From NCBI RefSeq assembly GCF_000758945.1, contig NZ_JRND01000024.1, forward strand, positions 5,604 to 69,603: a DNA stretch of 64,000 nt, given 5' to 3'. The translations under genes and the position numbers were made by a program. The notes under the pieces are model-generated. The model was not told where the DNA came from. It saw nothing but the letters and a program-made list of their open reading frames with translations, and ran no database searches. This DNA is from Lancefieldella parvula_C. GTDB lineage: Bacteria; Actinomycetota; Coriobacteriia; Coriobacteriales; Atopobiaceae. Positions 17,908-26,109 of the stretch are shown here, piece after piece (the stretch's first letter is position 1; every line of letters begins with the position of its first letter).

Positions 17908-17932
17908 GATAAAAATAGTAACTATTTTTATC
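17908..17932. promoter_or_regulatory. 25-bp perfect palindrome upstream of ferritin
   Basis: Arms GATAAAAATAGT and ACTATTTTTATC around one central base, 108 bases before the ferritin start. Size and AT-rich form resemble iron-dependent repressor operators (Fur or DtxR/IdeR type); iron control of ferritin makes this plausible. It could instead be a weak hairpin after ettA, but a T run is lacking. Confidence 0.5.
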
Positions 17933-17978
17933 ATTAAGATTTTGTGCAATCTGTTTAAGAGACTAACAACTGGGTATC

Positions 17979-18010
17979 AAAAATGAGAAGCCAAAGAGCT
18001 TCTCATTTTT
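17979..18010 (+). terminator. Terminator-like hairpin in ferritin leader
   Basis: Perfect 13-bp stem AAAAATGAGAAGC / GCTTCTCATTTTT with a six-base loop and T run, ending 29 bases before the ferritin ATG. It may end ettA transcripts, attenuate ferritin, or both. The ferritin promoter must lie upstream of it. Confidence 0.75.
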
Positions 18011-18039
18011 GAGAAAAAGTTACGAGGAAAGAGAAGAAC

Positions 18040-18555
18040 ATGGCACTTGACACAAACGTTGGTAACATCCTTAATCTGCAGATCAACAAAGAGTTTTATT
18101 CCGCATATCTCTATCTGACCTTTGCAGATTTCTATGAGGAGCAGGGCCTGAAGGGCTTTGCAAACTGGTATGTTATTCAGTCTCAGGAAGAGCTTGCTCA
18201 CGCACGTATTCTTCGTCGCTACCTGCTTGACAACGATTGGACTCCAACCATGGAGGCAATCGCAAAGCCAGACCTTACCTTTACCAAGGTAGTTGAGCCA
18301 ATCAAGGCAGCATACGAGCACGAGCAGTTCATTACCGCAAGCATTAACGAGTGCTATGCCGTTGCTCAGAAGGCAAACGATTTCCGCACTATGCAGCTGC
18401 TTGACTGGTACGTTAAGGAGCAGGGTGAGGAAGAGGCAAATGCCTCCGATCTTCTCAAGGCAGTAGAGCTCTTTGGTGGAGATCCAAAGAACCTGTTTGA
18501 TCTTGACCGCGAGAACGCTGCTCGCGTCTTTGTGGCTCCTACTATGCCAATGTAA
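18040..18555 (+). CDS. ftnA: Ferritin, non-haem iron storage protein
   Basis: 171 residues. A four-helix ferritin-like diiron protein: NKEFYSAYLYLTFADFYEEQ, SQEELAHARILRRYL (first ExxH), and WYVKEQGEEEANASDLL with the late ligands. Ferritins oxidise ferrous iron at the diiron centre and store it in a 24-mer shell in the cytosol. SD GAGGAAAGAG lies six to eight bases before ATG. The leader holds both a 25-bp palindrome and a terminator-like hairpin, pointing to iron-responsive or attenuation control. Confidence 0.94.
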   Translation: MALDTNVGNILNLQINKEFYSAYLYLTFADFYEEQGLKGFANWYVIQSQEELAHARILRRYLLDNDWTPTMEAIAKPDLTFTKVVEPIKAAYEHEQFITASINECYAVAQKANDFRTMQLLDWYVKEQGEEEANASDLLKAVELFGGDPKNLFDLDRENAARVFVAPTMPM

Positions 18556-18580
18556 GCTCGCCGCGCTTCTGCGTTATTGC

Positions 18581-19486
18581 TTACAGTGGAGTTTCAATAG
18601 CCTCTGATTTGTTTGAAGAGGAACCTGAAAGCTCAGCAAAGATGGCACCGCCTATGATGCAGGTGGTGCCTATTATTTTGAGAAGACCAAAAGGCTCGCC
18701 AAGGATAAGTGCCGAGAAAATAACTGCAGATAGTGGCTCAAGGTAGCCAAAGACTGCCACGCGCTGAACTGGAATCTTGGTAAGTTGTGGAAAATACAAA
18801 AATGATCCAAGGCCTGTGTTAAAGAGGCCGATGGTCAAAACGGCTAGCCAGTTTACCGACGCTGGATCTGTGGGCAGCTCAATGCCATGGAATACAACAG
18901 TAACCAGAGCAACAATAGCGCAGCCAATGCCCAGCTGAATGCTGGTGCCTTCAATACCAGAAACATCTTTGAGCTGCCTGTTACAAATAACCATAACGGC
19001 ATAAAGAACAGCAGAGAGAGCGCCTAGAAGAAGACCAACTGGCGAGAGGTTCAGTCCAACTCCATAGCCAATAATAAGGGCAGCCCCAATAACAACTACA
19101 AGAAATCCTAGTATCTTTTTAGCAGTGAGTTTCTCGCCAAATAAAAGGGGAGAGAGCGCCATTACAATAACGGGACCGCAGTAATACTCAAGCGTTGCAA
19201 TACCAACGCCTACCAGGTGATACGCCTCAAAAAGGAAGGTCCACTGAAGACCCAAGGCAATGCCTGATCCAACAAGCGCCTGGAAGTCCTTGGGGTAGTT
19301 TTGAATGGTAAAAGCCTCTTTTTGCACAAGTTTAACCGCGAGCAAAAAGAGCGTGCCCAAAAGCATGCGGAAGAAGACAATTTGGTAGCTAGGAAGATTG
19401 ATAAAGCTTGCAACGATTCCGTTAGAACCGCAGATGATAAGCGCAATTAGGTAGAGCACGGTAGGTTTAAATGTGGCGTCTCTCAT
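18581..19486 (-). CDS. EamA-family drug/metabolite transporter
   Basis: 301 residues with about ten hydrophobic segments in two repeats of five, the EamA/RhaT (DMT superfamily) arrangement; ISSUES of substrate cannot be settled from sequence. Family members export amino acids, purines or other metabolites across the inner membrane. A short hydrophilic C-terminus ends the protein. Its ATG is four bases after the asparaginase stop, so the two genes form one transcript and an amino-acid-linked role would fit. Confidence 0.87.
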   Translation of the reverse strand: MRDATFKPTVLYLIALIICGSNGIVASFINLPSYQIVFFRMLLGTLFLLAVKLVQKEAFTIQNYPKDFQALVGSGIALGLQWTFLFEAYHLVGVGIATLEYYCGPVIVMALSPLLFGEKLTAKKILGFLVVVIGAALIIGYGVGLNLSPVGLLLGALSAVLYAVMVICNRQLKDVSGIEGTSIQLGIGCAIVALVTVVFHGIELPTDPASVNWLAVLTIGLFNTGLGSFLYFPQLTKIPVQRVAVFGYLEPLSAVIFSALILGEPFGLLKIIGTTCIIGGAIFAELSGSSSNKSEAIETPL

Positions 19487-19489
19487 CGG

Positions 19490-20512
19490 CTACTCGCAAA
19501 TTTCTGTATCCACGGACTGTGGAATTCTGTCGTTACAAATTACCTGGTAGAACAGTTTTTCTTGCTCTCGTTGATCGGAGGTCTGACCAAGCATCCACAT
19601 AGTTTTTGCAACCAGGGCTTCGGTAGTCATATCGTCTCCAGAGAGAACGCCGGGCATATCTTGATAGGTTCTACCGACCTCATATACACCCAGGTCAAGA
19701 CCCTCTTCCGGAACTTGCGTAGTAATAACAACTGTTCGACCAGACGCAATCCAATCGGTGATAGCTTCCTCAAAAGAGCCATCGTATGAGGGGATGCCGC
19801 CAATACCAAAGGTTTCAAGCACAATGGCGTCGTAGTCATTTTTCAGAAGGTAGAAGATAGATGGATTAAGCTCGGGGGTTAGTTTAAGCACAATGACACG
19901 CGTATTGAGCGTTTCATAGGTTGTAAGACCGCCATCTACCTGCTCTTCATTTGGTGCACTACGAATAATCTTGTTGCCACGGATGTGTGCAAGCGGTGGA
20001 TAATTCATGCTCGTAAATGCATTGAAGCTCAGTGTGCGCTGTTTATGAGCGCGGGTGCCGGCAATAACCTCGTTGCCAAAAACCACCACAACTCCGGCGC
20101 TTCTGTCGTCGAGTGCGTAGAGAACGGAGTGGTAGAGGTTGAGTTTGGCGTCGGTAAACGGATTTGCCATTGGCTGTTGAGAGCCTGTGAGCACAATGGG
20201 TTTCTCGCTATTTTGAATGAGGTAGGAGAGGGCAGCGGCAGTATATGCCATGGTATCGGTGCCGTGAAGGATAATAAAGCCGTCGTAGGCATCATACGAC
20301 TCAATAATGGCGTCTCTGATTTGGAGCCAGTCTTGAGGACGCATATTGGTGCTGTCGATATTCATGACTTGTTTGAAATCAAATTCACAGAGGTCATGAA
20401 CAAGAGGGACGTTGGCTAAAAGCTCTTCTCCTGAAAGTGAGGGAGCCAAGCCCGATTCAGTGGAAACAGAAGCAATAGTTCCTCCTGTTGCCATCAGTAA
20501 AAGTTTCTTCAC
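19490..20512 (-). CDS. ansA: L-asparaginase, type I-like
   Basis: 340 residues. MATGGTIAS provides the first catalytic Thr, ILHGTDTMAYTAAAL the second Thr-Asp pair with its following lysine site, and VLTGSQQPM the substrate loop. The enzyme hydrolyses asparagine to aspartate and ammonia; with no signal peptide it is cytosolic (type I). The start is GTG at 20512 with GGGGGA seven bases upstream. The frame stays open much further upstream (to 20908), but that part has no ribosome site and runs over the next gene's opposite strand. Co-transcribed with the EamA transporter. Confidence 0.92.
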   Translation of the reverse strand: MKKLLLMATGGTIASVSTESGLAPSLSGEELLANVPLVHDLCEFDFKQVMNIDSTNMRPQDWLQIRDAIIESYDAYDGFIILHGTDTMAYTAAALSYLIQNSEKPIVLTGSQQPMANPFTDAKLNLYHSVLYALDDRSAGVVVVFGNEVIAGTRAHKQRTLSFNAFTSMNYPPLAHIRGNKIIRSAPNEEQVDGGLTTYETLNTRVIVLKLTPELNPSIFYLLKNDYDAIVLETFGIGGIPSYDGSFEEAITDWIASGRTVVITTQVPEEGLDLGVYEVGRTYQDMPGVLSGDDMTTEALVAKTMWMLGQTSDQREQEKLFYQVICNDRIPQSVDTEICE

Positions 20513-20662
20513 ACGTCCCCCATGAACTCCAATTGTGCAGACTTTACAGAAAATAAGTCTGTATAGCGCTTTATTGTAACGGGATAGATGCTTTTCAAGG
20601 CGAGAAAAGCAAAGTCGGTGTATTCTTTTTTCGGTAAATGAATTTTTTAGCAAGGATTGTTG

Positions 20663-21136
20663 ATGGCAGAGAATAACCTTTTTGGTTTTGGTAAGAAAAA
20701 GCGTCCAGCTCAGGTTCCACCTACTGTCTCCCGTAATGGGGAGTCTTCTACCTCTCCGCGTGCGGTACGAGGTCGTCACGCAGCTGTTGGAAGCCGTGCA
20801 CAGACGCAGCGTAGGATGACGCAAGATCGCCCAACAAATCCCGTTAACCATGCCCGTGCAGATGCCGCCCGTGCACGTGGTCGAGCAAGAACTGCTTACG
20901 GCAATCACTATGGTACGCTCAACCCCAGAGATGAAGCTCAGGCAGCATATGCGGCTAGAAGACGTCGTTCTTCTCGCATGAGACTGGGTCGTGTGGCGCT
21001 GGCGGTATTGCTTGCAGCCATCATCTTGTGGGTAGTGTTTACGCTGGTAAGTTCATGTAGCCCAGGAGGCGCTTTTGCGCATGCTCAGGCGCTTGATCCT
21101 ACCGTTACCCTGGCTGGTTCCGTGAAGGTCGGATAG
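20663..21136 (+). CDS. Small basic single-pass membrane protein, unknown
   Basis: 157 residues, not recognised. The N-terminal ~110 residues are Arg/Ala/Gln-rich, basic and probably disordered, inside the cell by the positive-inside rule. One transmembrane segment (LGRVALAVLLAAIILWVVFTLV) is followed by a ~30-residue outside tail containing a single Cys. AAGGA lies seven bases before the ATG. The gene is divergent from asparaginase and convergent with the lysozyme. The layout resembles small envelope or division-associated proteins of Actinobacteria, but no function is assigned. Confidence 0.75.
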   Translation: MAENNLFGFGKKKRPAQVPPTVSRNGESSTSPRAVRGRHAAVGSRAQTQRRMTQDRPTNPVNHARADAARARGRARTAYGNHYGTLNPRDEAQAAYAARRRRSSRMRLGRVALAVLLAAIILWVVFTLVSSCSPGGAFAHAQALDPTVTLAGSVKVG

Positions 21137-21214
21137 CCTTACGGGCTGCGGCGTGACTAGCATCTGCGGCATAGTGAGTGTCTACCGCGCATTCAACGGT
21201 TTTGGACTGAAATC

Positions 21215-22177
21215 CTACTTTGGGCTCTTACTTGTAGAGACGCGTGAGAAGTCCAAATTCAAATCAACTGAACCGGTAATACCGTCAACTTGTCCTGTTG
21301 AGGTGTATTGCCATATCAAAAAGTTAAAGTTTACGTCTGGCTGATCAACGTATTGAGCCAGCCAGATAGGCTCGTCAAGCGAGACCAGGTCAAAGCGATT
21401 TAGATCAACTTTGTTGCCATACACAATAACGCGATATCCCGCTTCTTGAATGGTGGTGCAAAACGCGCGCGCAATTGCGTTAGTTTCTGCGGGGGAAAGG
21501 TTGTCGGCGCGACCGCTGTAATCGGGAGAAGGCTCCAGATCAAACGCAACAGGAAGAGCAAGCTTTGTAACTCCCGCTTCCCGTAACTGTTGCAGAACAA
21601 AAGCGGCCTCCTCGCGAGCTTCTTCCACGTTAATAGCCTGTGAGAAGAAGTACACGCCTACATCAAGACCAGCGCTTTGCGCACCCTTTAGGTTGGTCTC
21701 AAACAGTTCATCTGCGCGAATACCACCCTCGGTGGAGCCGCGGTAGCCAATGCGAAGCATGGCAAACTGAATGTCATCGGCAGCAACGGCCTCCCAGTCA
21801 ATAAACCCCTGGTGAGAAGAGACGTCAACGCCCGTGCGTGTGAGCTCTTCTCCGTCCACCACATAATGCGCACGTCCCGTTGCATCATAGGTGAGGTTTT
21901 CCCACTCATAGGGGACTTCGTTTTTGATGATCAGGTTGTTGTCAAAAGAGAGGGAGAAAAGTCCCTGGCACGATTGCAACAATGCCAGCACAAACACAAT
22001 GGCCAGCGTAATGAGCCCCCATGTAACAACAGGATTGTTCTGGGAATTTTGCTCAAGTGTATGCATCGCCCGCTGCTTACGTTTTGAAGCGTTTGCAGAA
22101 GCAGGTGTATGTTTAGTTTTAGAACGAGTCGTAGAGTTTCTCGTTTTCTTACTTTTATGTGAGCTCTTAAAAATCAC
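21215..22177 (-). CDS. GH25-family lysozyme (muramidase), membrane-anchored
   Basis: 320 residues. A lysine-rich N-terminus and one hydrophobic segment (about residues 52-72, TWGLITLAIVFVLALLQSC) anchor the protein; it could also be cleaved there. The catalytic domain is GH25: GVDVSSHQGFIDW, YFFSQAINVEEAREEAAF, the acid pair in VAFDLEP, and WQYTSTGQVDGI with terminal DLNLDF. These enzymes cut MurNAc-GlcNAc bonds in peptidoglycan for remodelling or attack. The ATG overlaps the stop of the DUF1846 gene by four bases (ATGA), so they are translationally coupled. Confidence 0.9.
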   Translation of the reverse strand: MIFKSSHKSKKTRNSTTRSKTKHTPASANASKRKQRAMHTLEQNSQNNPVVTWGLITLAIVFVLALLQSCQGLFSLSFDNNLIIKNEVPYEWENLTYDATGRAHYVVDGEELTRTGVDVSSHQGFIDWEAVAADDIQFAMLRIGYRGSTEGGIRADELFETNLKGAQSAGLDVGVYFFSQAINVEEAREEAAFVLQQLREAGVTKLALPVAFDLEPSPDYSGRADNLSPAETNAIARAFCTTIQEAGYRVIVYGNKVDLNRFDLVSLDEPIWLAQYVDQPDVNFNFLIWQYTSTGQVDGITGSVDLNLDFSRVSTSKSPK

Positions 22178-23655
22178 TGGTGAAAGAATTGTCCTTGTTC
22201 AAAAATTGGCTCGCAACACACGTTAATGCCCAGCTTGTGATAGATGGACTCGTCATCGCTTGGAATAATTGACGAGAAATACGCGTCGCATCCACGGAGT
22301 AACTGCGTGGCATCAACGGCTTTTCCGGCCAATGGATTGGTAATTGAGCTGATGGAGAGCGCAATGAGCATCTCATCAGCGCAGAGGCTGGTGCGAGCCA
22401 GCTTAAAGTTGTTCTCTTTTAGTGCGCAAATAGGCCTTAGGACCTCATCTGAGACAATAAACGTCTTCTTCTCAATACCAACTACGTATTTGAGGGCGTT
22501 GAGCAAAAGCGACGCTGGCGCACCTAACAGCTCCGAAGTCTTGCCGGTAATAATGGTGCCGTCAGGCATAACCATAGCGCCCGCAAGCTTTCCTGTCTCT
22601 TCTGCTTTATGCAAACAAGCTGCATGAGCTGGCGAGAAGTTCTGGTCAACGTTAACGTCTTTCATCAAGAGATTAATCTTTGTGAGTTCACGCTCACCCA
22701 TGCCCGTACGCTCGAGTTTCTCGGCAGCCCTAAACCACCTGCGTACAATCTCTGCCTTGGAAGCTTCCTGGCAAACCTCATCATCAATAATGCAGTTGCC
22801 AACCATATTGACACCCATATCGGTTGGAGACTGATACGGGCTGGTACCTGCGATTTTCTCCATCATGGCCTTGAGCACAGGAAAAGCCTCAACGTCGCGG
22901 TTGTAGTTAACGGTAACTTTGCCGTGAGCCTCAAGGTGATATGGATCGATGATGTTGTTGTCGCCCAAGTCTGCTGTGGCTGCCTCGTAGGCAACGTTTA
23001 CGGGGTGCTTGAGAGGAAGGTTCCAAACAGGGAAGGTCTCAAACTTTGCATAACCTGCGCGGACTCCACGGGCGTTCTCGTTGTAGAGCTGCGAGAGGCA
23101 GACAGCAAGCTTGCCTGAGCCAGGACCAGGTGCTGTTACAACTACCAGAGGATGCGTAGTCTTTACGTACTCGTTTTTACCGTAGCCCTCCGCCGAGACG
23201 ATCAGGTCAATATTGGAGGGGTAACCCTCAATGGGGTAGTGACGGTACACGGCAATGCCCATGTTTTCTAGGCGCGCACGATAGGCCTTTGCCTTTGGCT
23301 GACCAGAGTACTGCGTAATGACAACACCGCCAATAGCAAGACCGCGTGCACGGAAGATATCCATAAGCCTCAGTACGTCATCGGCATAGGTAACGCCAAT
23401 ATCGCTTCTGCGCTTACCGTTTTCAATGTCATTTGCGTTGATGGCAAAGACAACCTCTGCCTCGTGAGCAAGCTGCTGAAGCATCTGAGCTTTTGCATCT
23501 GGAGCAAATCCAGGGAGGATGCGAGAAGCGTGGTTGTCGTCGAGCAGTTTACCGCCAAACTCAAGGTAGAGCTTGCCGCCAAACTCACTGATACGCTGGT
23601 GGATTCGATCCGCCTGCATAGTGATGTACTTCTCGTTATCAAAGCCGATACGCAT
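22174..23655 (-). CDS. DUF1846 family protein
   Basis: 493 residues, the usual length of the DUF1846 family found in Firmicutes and Coriobacteria. It begins GFDNEKYITMQADRIHQRI and contains VVVTAPGPGSGKLAVCLSQL, a P-loop-like glycine-rich loop, and NMVGNCIIDDEVCQEASK. The family has structures but no established reaction; nucleotide binding is an inference from the loop. The ATG at 23655 has AGGAGG five bases upstream. Co-transcribed and overlapping with the GH25 lysozyme. Confidence 0.88.
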   Translation of the reverse strand: MRIGFDNEKYITMQADRIHQRISEFGGKLYLEFGGKLLDDNHASRILPGFAPDAKAQMLQQLAHEAEVVFAINANDIENGKRRSDIGVTYADDVLRLMDIFRARGLAIGGVVITQYSGQPKAKAYRARLENMGIAVYRHYPIEGYPSNIDLIVSAEGYGKNEYVKTTHPLVVVTAPGPGSGKLAVCLSQLYNENARGVRAGYAKFETFPVWNLPLKHPVNVAYEAATADLGDNNIIDPYHLEAHGKVTVNYNRDVEAFPVLKAMMEKIAGTSPYQSPTDMGVNMVGNCIIDDEVCQEASKAEIVRRWFRAAEKLERTGMGERELTKINLLMKDVNVDQNFSPAHAACLHKAEETGKLAGAMVMPDGTIITGKTSELLGAPASLLLNALKYVVGIEKKTFIVSDEVLRPICALKENNFKLARTSLCADEMLIALSISSITNPLAGKAVDATQLLRGCDAYFSSIIPSDDESIYHKLGINVCCEPIFEQGQFFHQ

Positions 23656-23759
23656 GCGTCCTCCTGCCAAGATTTACTGTAGAAATTGTATCATCAAGCA
23701 AAGACTTCCTATACGCTATAAGCTATACAGAAAACAAATAAACAACCAAGGAGTTGTGT

Positions 23760-24209
23760 ATGGATAGCAAGTTTTCACAAACGCCTTCTCGTGGCGAGAA
23801 GTTCAAAGAGCTGGTGCTGAGTGCCTTGCGTGCATTTGGTTATGGTTGTCTTGCTGCGGCTGGTATGAGTGCGCTTATCTTTGCATTTGCGTACTTTACC
23901 AGCGGTATGGATATGTTTACGGGCATCGACTGGGTGCGCCGTGTTATGTACGTCATTTCTTCTTTGGGAATTATTGCTTGCGGCGTTGGTCTGCTCTTTA
24001 GCGGAAAAGAGTACGAGGACCGCCAGATGGGCTTTACGCGCGATATTGATGACCCCATCAGCCTTAAAGAAGGAAAGCTTGATCCTCGTATTTCAAAAAT
24101 CGAGACCAATCACCTTTCTTGGCAAGCAGCAATTCTTTATGCCTCAATTGGTATGTTTGTAGTTACCACTATCTTTGACGAGGTTATGAGCCACACCTTC
24201 TTGATGTAG
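23760..24209 (+). CDS. Small membrane protein with three transmembrane segments, unknown
   Basis: 149 residues. Hydrophobic segments near residues 22-45, 60-82 and 120-142; charged loop EYEDRQMGFTRDIDDPISLKEGKLDPR in between. No known family is recognised. AAGGAG lies seven bases before the ATG; a TTG two codons upstream is too close to it. Single gene, convergent with pth2; the 3' flank is the tandem repeat at 24219-24316. Confidence 0.75.
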   Translation: MDSKFSQTPSRGEKFKELVLSALRAFGYGCLAAAGMSALIFAFAYFTSGMDMFTGIDWVRRVMYVISSLGIIACGVGLLFSGKEYEDRQMGFTRDIDDPISLKEGKLDPRISKIETNHLSWQAAILYASIGMFVVTTIFDEVMSHTFLM

Positions 24210-24218
24210 GTATCCTCG

Positions 24219-24316
24219 CTAGTACAGAGATAACTCACTAGTACAGAGGCAGCTTTCTAGTACAGAGGCAGATTGCCTAGTACAAAGGTAGAGCGCCTAG
24301 TATAAAGGCAGCTCGC
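24219..24316. repeat. Tandem amplification of the pth2 3' end
   Basis: Five units of 19-20 bp, each starting CTAGTACAGAGGCAG or a close variant. The last unit (24297-24316) is the coding 3' end of the minus-strand pth2 gene, so every unit carries that gene's stop codon. Confidence 0.85.
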
Positions 24317-24737
24317 CCGTTAACGGATCAATATCTTCTGCAGCCAGTGGCTCAAATGCCAGGCAGGTAAATGTTGGTTCTCCATGGAACTCGGTAAAGC
24401 CCGCGTCCCTAATAAGGGCCACGACAAAACCACGAGCTTTTCCCTCGACAGCAAGCTCAAGCAACGCTTCTTCAGAATCAACATAGACACATACTTTTGC
24501 AACGCCAGCATCAAACCAGTTAGTGATTGCAGAGGTATCTTCGTCAGCATGGTCCAAATAGACCCAATTCTGATCATCGGTAACACGAACCTGATCAAGT
24601 CGACGCTCTTTTGCAAGTGCCATCAGCGTGGCTTCAACACATGCATGGCTTGCCTGAGCGGCAATTTTACCTTTTCGCATCTTAAGATCGCGACGAATAA
24701 CAATCATTTGTTTTGATTTATATGAAGAACTTGGCAT
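24297..24737 (-). CDS. Archaeal-type peptidyl-tRNA hydrolase 2 (Pth2)-like
   Basis: 146 residues. The Pth2 core is present: DLKMRKGKIAAQASHACVEA near the start, VYVDSEEALLEL, VVALIRDAGFTEF and the end LAFEPLAAEDIDPLTGELPLY, equivalent to the Pth2 segment that precedes the final V-T-G-x-L-x-L. Pth2 releases tRNA from stalled peptidyl-tRNA. The ATG at 24737 has AAAGGT about six bases upstream. A bacterial Pth is also encoded here (54604-55173), so this copy is redundant or has another substrate. The 3' end is in the tandem repeat. Confidence 0.82.
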   Translation of the reverse strand: MPSSSYKSKQMIVIRRDLKMRKGKIAAQASHACVEATLMALAKERRLDQVRVTDDQNWVYLDHADEDTSAITNWFDAGVAKVCVYVDSEEALLELAVEGKARGFVVALIRDAGFTEFHGEPTFTCLAFEPLAAEDIDPLTGELPLY

Positions 24738-24954
24738 GAAAAACCTTTCTAGAAACTGAGTGCTAAGTGTACCATTCACGGCTTTCCGATTTTTGTCGCA
24801 AGTAAATCTCGAAGGATCAAAAAGGCTCTCTAAAACCAAGAGCGGCGAGAAGAACGTTGAATGTTCAGCTTGTTACATCAATAAGTTAAATAACGGCACC
24901 TGAGTAGAAAGTTGATTCTTGTCTATGTTGCTATGGTTGACTGAGGAGGTGTCT

Positions 24955-25443
24955 ATGAGAGAGTTGGTTATTTTTGTCATGTATATCTGGGCTTCAATAT
25001 CGGATATGCGAAATCGCACTATTCCAAATAGAATCCCTATTTTGCTCGTTATTTTATGGCCTATTTGGCTTGCCGCAAATGAAAAACCCGCTGAGTTACT
25101 GATGAATGCATTATGGAGTGAGCTCTTTGTTATAGGTGTACTGATTACAGTAGGTATAGTTACAAAATTTATAGGTCATATGTCTTCTCTGGGAGGGGGA
25201 GATATTAAACTTATTCTCTCAACATGCCTTTATCTTGAAATAAAAGAGACATTTGTCTTTTTATTTTCGGCAAATATTTTAGGTGTTATGTTTTCTCTTC
25301 TGTTCTTTATTCGGCAAAAATTTTTAAAAAGAGAAGATAGAAATAAAGAAGAAATTACCAGTTCAGATAGTATATTTATGTATACATTTCCTTTTGCACC
25401 ATTTCTTGGATTTGGTGTGGCACTTGCGCTATTTTTACGCTAA
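24955..25443 (+). CDS. A24-type prepilin peptidase (CpaA/TadV-like)
   Basis: 162 residues, six hydrophobic segments. The two catalytic aspartates of type IV prepilin peptidases are visible: SDMRNRTIPNR near residue 19 and GGGDIKL near 82. It lacks the N-methylase domain of PilD and so is the short CpaA/TadV form that processes Flp or Tad pilins at the inner membrane. SD GAGGAGGTG lies four bases before ATG. AT content is clearly higher than in the neighbours, and no pilin or secretion genes adjoin it. Possibly acquired or part of a scattered tad or competence set. Confidence 0.85.
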   Translation: MRELVIFVMYIWASISDMRNRTIPNRIPILLVILWPIWLAANEKPAELLMNALWSELFVIGVLITVGIVTKFIGHMSSLGGGDIKLILSTCLYLEIKETFVFLFSANILGVMFSLLFFIRQKFLKREDRNKEEITSSDSIFMYTFPFAPFLGFGVALALFLR

Positions 25444-25524
25444 AATCGAGAAGTGTTATATGAATTTAAAAATTCTTCTAATTCCCGAATATATAAAAAG
25501 TTTTTTCTGCTATCAATAGTTTAC

Positions 25525-25698
25525 ACGTTGCGTTGAGAGATTGAGTACCCCCAACACTCAATTTCATTACTGAATGGCCCCGACTGTTCAGATCTCTCGT
25601 TATGCGAGGCAACGTATGCCATGGAGGCAGGACGACTATTAACGTGGTCGCACACATGTCGCCCTGCCTCATGGCAACCTTTAAGAGCAAGAAGCTCT
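25525..25698. ncRNA. Compact structured RNA candidate, family unknown
   Basis: About 175 bases with nested complementary arms and no convincing gene. An outer stem ACGTTGC (25525-25531) / GCAACGT (25609-25615) encloses GAGAGAT (25535) / ATCTCTC (25592-25598), which encloses two hairpins: TTGAGT/ACTCAA (25541-25561) and CTGAA/TTCAG (25570-25591). Next comes a long hairpin, TGCCATGG...CGAC (25617-25636) with GTCG...CATGGCA (25658-25676), 18 pairs with one bulge and one mismatch, then AGAGC/GCTCT (25684-25698). The strand cannot be decided because both strands fold. Two overlapping minus-strand reading frames of about 65-70 codons lack ribosome sites. Confidence 0.55.
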
Positions 25699-26070
25699 GC
25701 TTCTGATATACCCATTATTTCAAGTATTTAAAAGTAAATATACAGCTACTAAGCTATTTTCCTGTGGTTTTATACGTGCCAGAAACCAGCTGCATGGATC
25801 ATCCAAAATCTTAAAAGCCAGATGGCGTAGAGGTCTTTGTTATTGCATAAAATCGCTGATACATTATTTTGCATAGAGGAATTGATTTTTGCATATCTTT
25901 TGTATAGCCAATTAATCCCAGACAGAAAAGTCACTTACGATTTATTTACGTAACAGGTATGCAATTTTCTTTAAATTTCCGCTTGTAAAACAACATAACA
26001 AATTGTATCTGAAGATATTTTAGTGTAGTATGATACGGTAACAGCACGAGACTATGCATAAAACATACGC
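25699..26070. other. AT-rich intergenic region before the HTH gene
   Basis: No gene seen. It contains several TTGCATA/TTGCATAT words (about 25850-25910), and a TATGAT box near 26030 is a possible -10 element for the HTH gene. Otherwise featureless. Confidence 0.4.
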
Positions 26071-26109
26071 ATGTTTTTAAGGCATCGTTTGAGCAGATGG
26101 GGCTGTGAG

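Noticed and set aside
20513..20908. N-terminal extension of asparaginase
   Set aside because: Cys/Arg-rich, antisense to the start of the small membrane protein gene; GTG 20512 fits the family start.
24219..24316. Possible CRISPR or operator array
   Set aside because: Head-to-tail copies of the pth2 gene end without spacers.
25478..25715. Two overlapping minus-strand frames of 64-70 codons
   Set aside because: No ribosome sites, no family, and they coincide with the strongly paired RNA candidate, which explains the sequence better.
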